Source: Bacteroidales bacterium (GTDB taxonomy: Bacteria; Bacteroidota; Bacteroidia; Bacteroidales; UBA4181). Taken from it: a stretch of 9,254 bases of DNA. Positions 1 to 6,100 of this stretch are shown one piece after another (within the stretch, counting starts at the first letter, position 1; every line of letters starts with the position of its first letter). The translations under genes and the position numbers were made by a program. The DNA is taken from assembly GCA_031287245.1 (NCBI GenBank), contig JAITTD010000225.1, positions 1 to 9,254 on the forward strand, written 5' to 3'. The notes under the pieces were generated by a model. It ran no database searches. It was not told where the DNA came from and was given only the letters and a program-made list of their open reading frames with translations.

Positions 1-2
1 TC

Positions 3-71
3 AACTGGCAATTCACCGCTAAGGATGCTCGCATAAAATTAAAACGATTATATCCGACATGTAGTGATTAA
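3..71 (+). CDS. C-terminal end of a truncated gene, probably a transposase (IS630-like)
   Basis: An open frame runs in from the left edge and stops at TAA 69-71, giving 22 residues that start NWQFTAKDARIKLKRLYP. Seen: an uninterrupted frame with basic, Lys/Arg-rich content. From memory, not checked: this resembles the extreme C-terminus of IS630-family transposases of Bacteroidales, which often end in a W-F-T-x-x-D/E-A-R-I-K-L-x-x-L-Y-P pattern. The catalytic part and the left inverted repeat would lie outside the window. The gene could instead be another unrelated CDS end, because 22 residues are little evidence. Confidence 0.42.
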   Translation, partial: NWQFTAKDARIKLKRLYPTCSD

Positions 72-112
72 CATAACACTACAAATCCTTTCCAAAAGAA
101 AAAATTTGTAGT
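60..112. repeat. Two overlapping, mutually exclusive inverted repeats
   Basis: TGTAGTG (60-66) pairs with CACTACA (77-83) across a 10-base loop. The second arm also belongs to ACTACAAAT (78-86), which pairs with ATTTGTAGT (104-112) across 17 bases. Only one of the two hairpins can form at a time. They sit just after the stop of the truncated transposase-like frame, so they may be part of an element end or a 3' structure of that transcript. There is no T-run, so neither is a standard intrinsic terminator. Confidence 0.5.
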
Positions 113-126
113 ACACAAAATTGTCC

Positions 127-170
127 GTAGATTAAAATCTACAGTTAATAAAGTGCAGTCCCTGCGGGAC
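127..170. repeat. Two small hairpins upstream of susC
   Basis: GTAGATT (127-133) and AATCTAC (136-142) form a 7-bp stem with a 2-base centre. GTCCC (158-162) and GGGAC (166-170) form a 5-bp GC-rich stem around TGC. Neither is followed by a T-run. Both lie upstream of the inferred susC promoter, so they are not in its mRNA. Function unknown. Confidence 0.4.
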
Positions 171-190
171 TCGAAAAAAGATATAGCCCG

Positions 191-213
191 TAATTCGTAA
201 TTTTTAATTCGTA
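191..213. repeat. Direct repeat TAATTCGTA x2
   Basis: TAATTCGTA occurs at 191-199 and 205-213, a 14-base period. It is an AT-rich spacer repeat just upstream of the susC promoter element. It may be ordinary intergenic filler or a protein-binding site; nothing here decides. Confidence 0.55.
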
Positions 214-225
214 CTTTCATAGATT

Positions 226-272
226 TACCACATTTATGCTATTTCCGACCTTCTCCCTTCGCCGTACCTTTG
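226..272 (+). promoter_or_regulatory. susC promoter with upstream 19-bp element
   Basis: The -7 box TACCTTTG (265-272) matches the Bacteroidetes sigma-ABfr consensus TAnnTTTG. The 19-bp element taccacatttatgctattt (226-244) ends 20 bases upstream, so it covers the -33 region and the usual place of an activator site. The same 19 bases recur at 3417-3435 at exactly the same distance from another TAnnTTTG box, which argues that the arrangement is functional. Transcription should start near 277-280, leaving a leader of about 20 nt before the chosen susC start at 299. The link to a regulator is inference. Confidence 0.7.
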
Positions 273-298
273 TGCTTTCAAATCAGTCATTCAAATCT

Positions 299-3200
299 AT
301 GAATTTAATCAGTTTTTTACAGTCAAGCAAAGAGGCGTTGTCCAAAAGCCTCGCCACCGGATTCATGTTACTGTTTGTGGTGTCCCCTGTGTGGGCGGGC
401 ATCACTGTCACTGGAACGGTGAAAGACCAGACGGGCGAAACCCTGCCCGGCGTAACCGTGCTGCAAAAGGGCACCGGCAACGGGGCAGTGAGCAATCTGG
501 ACGGACAATATACCATTGTAATACCCGATGAAAATGCTACATTGGTGTTTTCTTTTGTAGGATATGCGAAACAGGAAATCATGGCAGGCACCCGGACCGT
601 GATTGATGTCACGCTGGCGGAAGATTCGCAGCAACTGGACGAGGTGGTAGTGGTGGGCTACGGCACGCAGAAAAGGAGAGAACTCACCGGTTCGGTTGCT
701 TCCGTATCCAAATCGGTGCTGGAACATCCTGCAGTTTCGCTGGACGCTATGCTGGGAGGCGCTATTGCCGGAGTGAACGTTACGCAAACATCGGGACAAC
801 CCGGCACCGGTTCGTCTGTCCGCATACGCGGCGGCAACTCGGTAACGGCTAACAACGACCCGCTCTACGTGATTGACGGTTTTATCTTTTACAGCGATAA
901 TTCATCCACCAGGGCAGGAATGAATGGTATCGAAGGCGGTCTGAACCCTCTGGCTGCCATCAATCCATCGGATATCGAATCCATTGAAGTGCTCAAAGAC
1001 GTGTCGGCAACCGCCATTTATGGTTCGCGCGGCGCTAACGGTGTGATTCTTGTCACCACGAAAAAGGGAACAAGAGGCATCGGCAATGTAAGTTACCAAT
1101 ATACGGTGGGCTGGGATAAACCGGCGAAACAGTTGGATTTGCTCAACGCCACGCAGTGGGCGCGTATGCAAAAGGATTTCTTTTTCAATAAACCAGGGCT
1201 TAACGACGAGCAGATTGCGCAATTGGGCGAAGGCTACGACTGGCAGGACGCTGTATTGCAGACAGGCATTTCGCAAACGCACGAATTGACCGTCAACGGC
1301 GGAACCGACAAACTGCGTTACCTCGTGTCGGGCAACTATACCGACCAGAACGGCATTATCATCCATTCCGGTTTCAAACGCTACAATGGACGGGTGAATG
1401 TGGACAGGAAGATCACCGATAAATTCACGGTGGGTATCACTGCCACTGTCGGAAAATCGACACAAAACAGCCTTACCGTTCCCGAAGCAGTGAATTTTAA
1501 TGGACCTTTCGACAAATGGGGTATCTCCAACTCGCTCACCTACGCGCTGTATATGCCTCCGATGGTGCCCATCTACGATGAAAAGGGCGACTACAATTAC
1601 CATAATCCTTTTGAATATGGTGATTTTATTTATGACGGCAAAACGGTAAATCCCGTTTCCGACCTGCACAACAGCACGGGACAAAGCATCCACACCACCA
1701 TACTGGGCAATTTTTACGCAAGTTATGCCGTCCTCCCCGGTTTAACGGCAAAAGTGAACGCCGGTGCGCACATCAGTCATGTTACGCAGAATTTCTTTGC
1801 GCCGAAATCTTCCGCCATCGGGCTGGTGCCTTTCGGTATCGGCGGCATCGGCAACAAGCAGCAGCAAGTGACGCAAAGAGAATATACGCTGACTTACACC
1901 AAACAGTTGAACAGCGCTCATTACATTGACATACTGGCTGGATACACCCGGCAGGATACCAAAATGAATTACGCCATCAACCTCACCTCCGATTTTACCA
2001 ACGAAACGCTGGGATTCAACAATCTGGCAGACGGTTCTGTCCCGTATCCGCCTGTTTCCGGCGTGTCCGAAGCCAAACTCTACTCCCTGCTGGGACGGGT
2101 GAACTATACCTTGCTGGGGCGCTACAACCTGACTGCCACCATTCGTGGCGACAAATCGACCCGCTTTGCCAAAAGCCACCGCTGGGGATATTTCCCCTCT
2201 GTGGGCGTGTCGTGGAACATCATTGATGAAGCGTTTCTGCAAGATGCCAAGACGATGAGCAATCTGAAACTGCGCGCCACCTTCGGAACGGTGGGCAATC
2301 AGGAAATAGGCAACTATGAATATGCACAAACTTTTGAGGCAATCCGCTACGCCGGAGGCATTGCCTACCGGCAAACCAACCTCGGCAACAAAGACCTGAA
2401 ATGGGAAACAACGGTGCAGTACAATGCCGGCGTGGACGTAGGACTGTTCAACAACCGGCTGTCATTCATTGCTGATGCGTATCACAAGAAAACATCCGAC
2501 CTGCTGCTGGCTATCCCTGTTGACTCTTCGCTGGGCGGTGGCATGCAGTTGATTAATGCAGGCAATGTAACCAACCGCGGGCTGGAGTTTGCCGTCAATG
2601 CTACGGTGGTGGAACGCCAAAACATGAAATGGACGGTAGCCGCCAATATAGCATATAATATCAACAAAATTGTTTCGACAGGCGACAGTGAACCCATTAA
2701 ATTAGCCCAAACGGAACAAATCATCCAAACAGGCGAACCGCTCGGCTCGTTCTACGGAATGCGATTTGACGGCATTGTACAGAAAGATGAGGATGTTTCC
2801 CTGCTTCCGCATACTGCCCACAGCCCGTTGAAACCCGGCGACATAAAATTAGCCGATATGAGCGGACCCGACGGAACGCCCGACGGTAATATTGACGACA
2901 TTTACGATCGCGTAACGCTGGGCTGTAATCAACCCAATGTCACTTACGGTTTTTCGACCACAGTGAATTATCGGGGTTTCGACCTTTTCATATCCGCACA
3001 AGGGGCGCAGGGCAACAGGATATACAATCACCTTCGCCGCCGTTTGGAAACGCCCAGCGACATTTACAATGCCTCGGCAGCCCTCACAGACAGCTGGACA
3101 GAAAACAACCCGTCCAACACTTTGCCGGGGATTCAAAACATGTCCAACAACCGCTATTACAGTTATTTGGACAGTCGTTATGTGGAAGACGCTTCTTTTC

Positions 3201-3400
3201 TGAAACTCAAAAACATCACGCTGGGCTACACGATCAAACCGCGATTCGTTGCCGCTCAACTGCGGGTGTTCGCTTCCGTGCAAAACCTGTTGACCATCAC
3301 CCACTACAAGGGTTACGACCCCGAAGTGGCAAGTGGCGTTGACCTTGGTGTGTATCCGACAGCAAGGAGTTTTACATTGGGAGCAAGAGTCACATTTTAA
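299..3400 (+). CDS. SusC-type TonB-dependent outer-membrane transporter (SusC/RagA family)
   Basis: Imports oligosaccharides or other large nutrients across the outer membrane using TonB energy, with its SusD partner as a lid. From the start at 299 the protein has 1033 residues, a normal length. Order: signal peptide (about 1-33, hydrophobic 18-31, probable cleavage after VWA); carboxypeptidase-regulatory-like beta-sandwich (about 35-115, with TGTVKDQTGETLPGVTV); a TonB-box-like LDEVVVVGYGTQ; plug with IRGGNS, PLYVIDG and IEVLKD followed by YGSRGANGVILVTTKKG; then a beta barrel ending in ARVTF with terminal Phe. There is no STN domain, so signalling to an ECF anti-sigma factor is not indicated. 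An in-frame ATG at 236 is rejected because it lies upstream of the promoter box and the start at 299 immediately precedes the signal peptide. The substrate cannot be read from the sequence, and no sugar-degrading enzyme lies in the window. Confidence 0.95.
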   Translation: MNLISFLQSSKEALSKSLATGFMLLFVVSPVWAGITVTGTVKDQTGETLPGVTVLQKGTGNGAVSNLDGQYTIVIPDENATLVFSFVGYAKQEIMAGTRTVIDVTLAEDSQQLDEVVVVGYGTQKRRELTGSVASVSKSVLEHPAVSLDAMLGGAIAGVNVTQTSGQPGTGSSVRIRGGNSVTANNDPLYVIDGFIFYSDNSSTRAGMNGIEGGLNPLAAINPSDIESIEVLKDVSATAIYGSRGANGVILVTTKKGTRGIGNVSYQYTVGWDKPAKQLDLLNATQWARMQKDFFFNKPGLNDEQIAQLGEGYDWQDAVLQTGISQTHELTVNGGTDKLRYLVSGNYTDQNGIIIHSGFKRYNGRVNVDRKITDKFTVGITATVGKSTQNSLTVPEAVNFNGPFDKWGISNSLTYALYMPPMVPIYDEKGDYNYHNPFEYGDFIYDGKTVNPVSDLHNSTGQSIHTTILGNFYASYAVLPGLTAKVNAGAHISHVTQNFFAPKSSAIGLVPFGIGGIGNKQQQVTQREYTLTYTKQLNSAHYIDILAGYTRQDTKMNYAINLTSDFTNETLGFNNLADGSVPYPPVSGVSEAKLYSLLGRVNYTLLGRYNLTATIRGDKSTRFAKSHRWGYFPSVGVSWNIIDEAFLQDAKTMSNLKLRATFGTVGNQEIGNYEYAQTFEAIRYAGGIAYRQTNLGNKDLKWETTVQYNAGVDVGLFNNRLSFIADAYHKKTSDLLLAIPVDSSLGGGMQLINAGNVTNRGLEFAVNATVVERQNMKWTVAANIAYNINKIVSTGDSEPIKLAQTEQIIQTGEPLGSFYGMRFDGIVQKDEDVSLLPHTAHSPLKPGDIKLADMSGPDGTPDGNIDDIYDRVTLGCNQPNVTYGFSTTVNYRGFDLFISAQGAQGNRIYNHLRRRLETPSDIYNASAALTDSWTENNPSNTLPGIQNMSNNRYYSYLDSRYVEDASFLKLKNITLGYTIKPRFVAAQLRVFASVQNLLTITHYKGYDPEVASGVDLGVYPTARSFTLGARVTF

Positions 3401-3416
3401 AGAACAGGGACAAAAA

Positions 3417-3463
3417 TACCACATTTATGCTATTTACAGCCCTCTTTAATCGCCATATCTTTG
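3417..3463 (+). promoter_or_regulatory. Second copy of the susC promoter module, between susC and susD
   Basis: The same 19 bases as at 226-244 recur at 3417-3435. A -7 box TATCTTTG (3456-3463, TAnnTTTG) starts 39 bases after the element start, as in the first copy. About 11 of the 20 spacer bases also match, which suggests duplication followed by drift. Transcription would begin near 3468-3471 and run into a terminator 90 nt later. Susc and susD genes usually share one transcript with little spacing, so an internal promoter of this form is uncommon. Confidence 0.65.
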
Positions 3464-3484
3464 CACCGTAAAATAAATCATCAA

Positions 3485-3568
3485 ATGAAGAAAGTTTTTT
3501 ATCCGTCATCCATAGCACGATGTTGTTACGATACTCGCGATACTCGTAAAACATCTTTTTTTAAATAA
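3485..3568 (+). CDS. Possible leader peptide, 27 codons
   Basis: A short frame begins ATG AAG AAA, with predicted residues MKKVFYPSSIARCCYDTR first, and stops at TAA 3566-3568. Its ATG lies 29 bases after the start of the -7 box, close to the 34 bases seen for susC. The last third overlaps the whole intrinsic terminator at 3519-3562, and the stop codon falls just past the T-run. A ribosome translating it would cover the hairpin, as in leader-peptide attenuation. No family is recognised and no good ribosome binding site is visible. It may be a chance ORF. Confidence 0.3.
   Translation: MKKVFYPSSIARCCYDTRDTRKTSFFK
3519..3562 (+). terminator. Intrinsic terminator between susC and susD (attenuator candidate)
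   Basis: GATGTT-g-TTACGA (3519-3531) pairs with TCGTAAAACATC (3544-3555): twelve base pairs with one bulged G and a 12-base loop, followed directly by seven Ts (3556-3562). The loop region also carries a tandem CGATACTCG repeat (3529-3546). It would end the short transcript from the promoter at 3456 and should also stop most susC read-through. No clear TAnnTTTG box lies between it and susD, so susD would depend on read-through of this site or on an unrecognised promoter. Confidence 0.75.
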
Positions 3569-3588
3569 CTCATGCGCAGTTCTTTTCC

Positions 3589-3602
3589 CCCGCCATTGCG
3601 GG
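3589..3602. repeat. GC hairpin in the susD leader
   Basis: CCCGC (3589-3593) and GCGGG (3598-3602) form a 5-bp GC stem with loop CATT, about 50 bases before the susD start. The nearest T-run is 18 bases further on, so this is not a standard terminator. It could stabilise or modulate the susD leader. Confidence 0.4.
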
Positions 3603-3652
3603 TTGAACCACGCACCCATCATTTTTTATAATAACAAATAATATTTTTAGAT

Positions 3653-5377
3653 ATGAATAGAATCATTTTTTTCGCAGTAGCAATTTTAAGTGTTTCGCTG
3701 TTTTCGTGCAAGGACGATGACGATGACAACAATGAAAGTGAAAGCATCATTACCACCGATGTGGTGAAAACCGATAATGGAGCATATTCGCTGGGTAATG
3801 CCGTGTACGGTCCGCTTCAAACACTGAGTTCTTCGTTCTCCTTCCTGCTCGAATCGCACACCGAAACGACGATCAGTTTTGAAGGAGCAGAAACAGCCGG
3901 AGGACCGGAAGCAAGCCGTTTGGAAACAACTCCGGGCAATTCGTATGCCAACAAACTGTTCGACAGGTTGTATCAAAGCATCGGCAGTTCCAACATCGCT
4001 ATCCAAAAATTGGACTCTTCGCGAGTGGATATAGAAGGCGGTCTGTCACAAGGCGCAAAAGACCTGGTGATAGCCCGCGTAAAATTCACCCGCGCCCTGA
4101 GTTACCTTTATTTGGTACAGATTTATGGCGAGGTGCCTTTGAAACTTACTCCGGCAGACGCTTCCAAAAACGAGCGTGTAGCGATTGACCAAATTTACGA
4201 GCAGATTGTGAAAGATTTGGAAGAAGCAGAAAAAGACTTACCTGCTTTTGACCAAATCCGGTCTAACCCGAACAAGGGGGCTGCCAATGGTCTTTTGGCA
4301 AGGGCTTATCTGACATGGGGGCAAAAACCGCTTTCGCAGGCTGAGGTAGAGGGCATCAAAACAAGCAAAACCGACCCTGTGCACAGTGTGGATGCTGCCA
4401 AACTGCAAAAGGCAGTGGAATATGCCGACAAGGTGATCAACAGTGGAAACTTTTCGCTGGAGCCTGATTTCAACAGCAACTTTGGTGTGGTTGCCGAAAA
4501 CAGGTCCGTTGAACACATCTACACCATCCACCACGATGGCGATAACAAAGGCGATGCGCAAGGTAACCACCAAACGCACTGCCCGTTCACCGAAAGGTTC
4601 AATTTGCTGATAGATAATCATATCGGACCGGCAGACGTTACCCTTGTTAACCGCTTTGACGATAACGACCAACGCAAACTGCTTTCTATTGTTGAACATT
4701 TGTATAATGGCGACGAGCCCAACCCTGCCAATACACCCAAATTCAACAAGTATGATTATGTGTTCCCTGTTACATCGCCGCGTTACGGCAAGTTCATTCA
4801 CCGCCGCGATTACGCTGCCAACATCGAAGTAGCACCCGGCAGCGCAGCCGCACAGCCCAACGACATCAACCGTATCGAACTTCGCTATGCAGAAGTGCTG
4901 CTTTACAAAGCCGAAGCCTTGTTTTTCTTAGGCAAAGCAGGAGAAGCGCTGCCTATCGTCAATCAGTTGCGCGAAAGGGCTTTCGGCGGGCATTACGAAC
5001 ACTATGCGCTGTCCACGCTCACCGAAGAGGATTTGTACAAAGAATGGGATTTGGAACTGTCTTTTGAACAGAAACACTGGCAAAATCTTGTCCGTTGGAA
5101 AAAATTAATATCAACGGTTCAAACGGTAAAAGATTTTGAGTATTACAAAGAAGCCTATAAAGACGAGGAAGCAGTGAAAGCAACTGCCGCAGCCAAAGGC
5201 TTTACCAATACCGAAGACAAATCCGCACCGAACTGGGTAAATGCACCTTTCTTTGCCAAGATATACAAACATCTTCACGCCAAAGATGACCATATCAGCG
5301 GCAAGTTCTACCGGTTCCCCATTCCTGTCGCAAGTGGTATCGACAAGGGGGTAAAGCCACAGAACCCCGGATATTAA
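3653..5377 (+). CDS. SusD/RagB-family outer-membrane nutrient-binding lipoprotein
   Basis: Surface-exposed lipoprotein that binds the substrate and closes over the SusC barrel. The protein has 574 residues. The signal peptide ends in the lipobox LFSC with lipidated Cys19, followed by KDDDDD, an acidic tract of the kind that directs Bacteroidetes lipoproteins to the cell surface. Family features seen: a TPR-like helix with RALSYLYLVQIYGEVPL (about 147-163), the C-terminal helix pair IELRYAEVLLYKAEALFFLGKAGEAL followed by LRERA, and the ending FPIP...PQNPGY typical of complete SusD proteins. It lies 252 bases after susC with a promoter and terminator between, unlike the tight spacing usual for the pair. 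A terminator follows at 5417. Substrate unknown. Confidence 0.95.
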   Translation: MNRIIFFAVAILSVSLFSCKDDDDDNNESESIITTDVVKTDNGAYSLGNAVYGPLQTLSSSFSFLLESHTETTISFEGAETAGGPEASRLETTPGNSYANKLFDRLYQSIGSSNIAIQKLDSSRVDIEGGLSQGAKDLVIARVKFTRALSYLYLVQIYGEVPLKLTPADASKNERVAIDQIYEQIVKDLEEAEKDLPAFDQIRSNPNKGAANGLLARAYLTWGQKPLSQAEVEGIKTSKTDPVHSVDAAKLQKAVEYADKVINSGNFSLEPDFNSNFGVVAENRSVEHIYTIHHDGDNKGDAQGNHQTHCPFTERFNLLIDNHIGPADVTLVNRFDDNDQRKLLSIVEHLYNGDEPNPANTPKFNKYDYVFPVTSPRYGKFIHRRDYAANIEVAPGSAAAQPNDINRIELRYAEVLLYKAEALFFLGKAGEALPIVNQLRERAFGGHYEHYALSTLTEEDLYKEWDLELSFEQKHWQNLVRWKKLISTVQTVKDFEYYKEAYKDEEAVKATAAAKGFTNTEDKSAPNWVNAPFFAKIYKHLHAKDDHISGKFYRFPIPVASGIDKGVKPQNPGY

Positions 5378-5416
5378 TTGAATTTCCTTTCAGATTAGAT
5401 TCAAATTGTTGTTAAG

Positions 5417-5447
5417 AAAAGAGCGTTTGGTTTACAGACGCTCTTTT
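5417..5447 (+). terminator. Intrinsic terminator after susD
   Basis: AAAAGAGCGT (5417-5426) and ACGCTCTTTT (5438-5447) form a perfect 10-bp stem with an 11-base loop, 40 bases after the susD stop. The Ts of the stem serve as the U-tract, and the A-rich left arm means it could also act on the other strand. It closes the susC/susD unit. Confidence 0.8.
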
Positions 5448-5481
5448 GCTGCTATGATGCCCGAAGGGCTTGATTTTCATA

Positions 5482-5511
5482 ACCGCAGGCGAGCGAAGCG
5501 TTGCCTGCGGT
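5482..5511. repeat. GC-rich inverted repeat (REP-like hairpin)
   Basis: ACCGCAGGC (5482-5490) and GCCTGCGGT (5503-5511) form a perfect 9-bp stem around a 12-base loop (gagcgaagcgtt). No T-run follows. It abuts the heptanucleotide array, so the two may be one composite intergenic element. Whether it is dispersed in the genome cannot be seen from one window. Confidence 0.6.
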
Positions 5512-5512
5512 A

Positions 5513-5643
5513 CGTGTTTCGAGTTTCGAGTTTCGTGTTTCGTGTTTCGAGTTTCGAGTTTCGAGTTTCTAGTTTCGAGTTTCGAGTTTCGAACTCAAAA
5601 CACGAAACTTTAAACTTTAAACCTAAAACTTTAAACCTAAAAC
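5513..5643. repeat. Heptanucleotide tandem array that reverses orientation
   Basis: Eleven consecutive 7-base units run from 5513 to 5589 (consensus CGAGTTT; variants CGTGTTT, CTAGTTT). After the junction TTCGAAC (5588-5594), units of form NNNAAAC continue in register to 5643 (TCAAAAC, ACGAAAC, TTTAAAC x2, CTAAAAC, TTTAAAC, CTAAAAC). The second half is the reverse complement of the GTTTNNN pattern of the first, so the array is an inverted pair. GTTTCGTGTTT (5530-5540) and AAACACGAAAC (5598-5608) are exact complements. Ten Ts follow at 5644-5653. A 7-base unit keeps frames open on both strands, which explains the ORFs here; they are not genes. Slippage-prone heptamer arrays are known in cyanobacteria; a role here is unknown. 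Confidence 0.85.
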
Positions 5644-5681
5644 TTTTTTTTTTACAATAGTATAAAAATAAAAAAAACAAC

Positions 5682-5689
5682 TATATTTG
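5682..5689 (+). promoter_or_regulatory. Promoter -7 box (TATATTTG)
   Basis: TATATTTG is a perfect TAnnTTTG match in an AT-rich stretch after the heptamer array. No clear -33 TTG motif stands 18-20 bases upstream. Transcription would start near 5695 and run through the hairpins at 5762-5843. In such AT-rich sequence the box could be chance. Confidence 0.4.
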
Positions 5690-5730
5690 CACATTCTTTT
5701 GAAAAACATAAACGAAATAAAAGTTTAACG

Positions 5731-5832
5731 ATGACGTGTGCAACCCGAAATAATATTTCTACACTTTTTTACCAAAAATTTGGTGAAGTGCTAAATTATT
5801 TTAAACACACACAGTCTGTAACACCAAATTAG
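5731..5832 (+). CDS. Doubtful 33-codon ORF
   Basis: ATG at 5731 follows the TATATTTG box by about 40 bases, and the frame ends at TAG 5830-5832. The predicted start is MTCATRNNISTLFYQKFGEV. No family is recognised, and no ribosome binding site beyond an A-rich stretch is seen. Its DNA forms two hairpins, so the segment may instead be an untranslated RNA or the remnant of a lost gene. Confidence 0.22.
   Translation: MTCATRNNISTLFYQKFGEVLNYFKHTQSVTPN
5762..5790. repeat. Hairpin with palindromic core
   Basis: ACCAAA (5771-5776) pairs with TTTGGT (5779-5784) across AA. An outer CACTT (5762-5766) pairs with AAGTG (5786-5790), separated from the core by an internal loop. As DNA the core is a nearly perfect dyad that could be an operator. 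No T-run follows. Confidence 0.45.
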
Positions 5833-5843
5833 TGTATGCAGAC
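5814..5843. repeat. Eleven-bp imperfect inverted repeat
   Basis: GTCTGTAACAC (5814-5824) pairs with GTGT-a-TGCAGAC (5832-5843) with one G-T pair and one bulged A, around loop CAAATTA. The stop codon of the doubtful 33-codon ORF lies at the loop edge. It is followed by AAAAGG, not Ts, so it is not a standard plus-strand terminator. It could be a recombination or protein-binding dyad left of the integrase. Confidence 0.5.
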
Positions 5844-6042
5844 AAAAGGTGTCAGAAGTGAGACAAACTACTACACGACATCAATATAAGCGATTTTAAT
5901 CTATGTTTCAGTCTTTGGCAAAAGACATCAAACTGACAGAAACGGACAAAGTTTGTAACCCAAATCGTACCCCATTGCCGGAGGGACAAAACAGGGGAGC
6001 AAAGTGTCCGAAATTGTCTATCTGTTGGCGCAAATTGTCTAT
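5841..6042. other. Integrase upstream region rich in GACA/TGTC, candidate att or operator region
   Basis: Between 5841 and 6039 there are seven GACA (5841, 5862, 5877, 5924, 5935, 5945, 5985) and four TGTC (5850, 6005, 6015, 6036), far more than base composition predicts. Four of the GACA sites read GACAAA. A perfect hairpin, GTCTTT (5911-5916) with AAAGAC (5921-5926), lies inside. Tyrosine integrases of integrative elements often have their gene beside the attachment site, with short repeated arm-type sites nearby. That reading is inference; regulator binding is equally possible. No protein-coding gene is seen. Confidence 0.35.
6011..6042. repeat. Direct repeat AAATTGTCTAT x2, 21-bp period
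   Basis: AAATTGTCTAT occurs at 6011-6021 and 6032-6042. The 21-base spacing is two helical turns, so both copies face the same side of the DNA. They end 32 bases before the integrase -7 box, a position fitting either arm-type integrase sites or an operator for the integrase promoter. Confidence 0.6.
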
Positions 6043-6074
6043 GCTGCAAAAAACTCATTTTGAAATAAATACAG

Positions 6075-6082
6075 TAATTTTG
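6075..6082 (+). promoter_or_regulatory. Integrase promoter -7 box (TAATTTTG)
   Basis: TAATTTTG matches TAnnTTTG and lies 18 bases before the integrase ATG. The -33 element is weak. The transcript would start around 6087-6090, leaving a leader of roughly 12 nt without a Shine-Dalgarno. An ATG at 6094 opens only a 7-codon frame and is not the start. Confidence 0.55.
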
Positions 6083-6100
6083 TAATTTAAAAAATGAGTC

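Noticed and set aside
236..298. Upstream ATG extending SusC by 21 residues
   Set aside because: It precedes the promoter box at 265-272, so it would not be in the transcript, and it puts 21 extra residues before the signal peptide.
902..1693. 263-residue minus-strand ORF inside susC, and similar ones at 1742-2374 and 2849-3424
   Set aside because: They lie wholly or largely opposite a strongly supported SusC frame and show no recognisable family. Antisense shadows of a GC-moderate coding gene.
5513..5643. CRISPR array
   Set aside because: Units are 7 bases without spacers; no cas genes are present.
5406..5660. 84-residue plus-strand ORF and a 67-residue minus-strand ORF (5477-5680)
   Set aside because: Both are produced by the heptanucleotide array, which stays open in several frames and yields repeats such as FRVSSFE. 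The plus-strand ORF also starts inside the spacer before the terminator.
5903..6085. 60-residue ORF just before the integrase
   Set aside because: It runs over the direct repeats and the integrase -7 box, has no recognised domain, and its composition is irregular.
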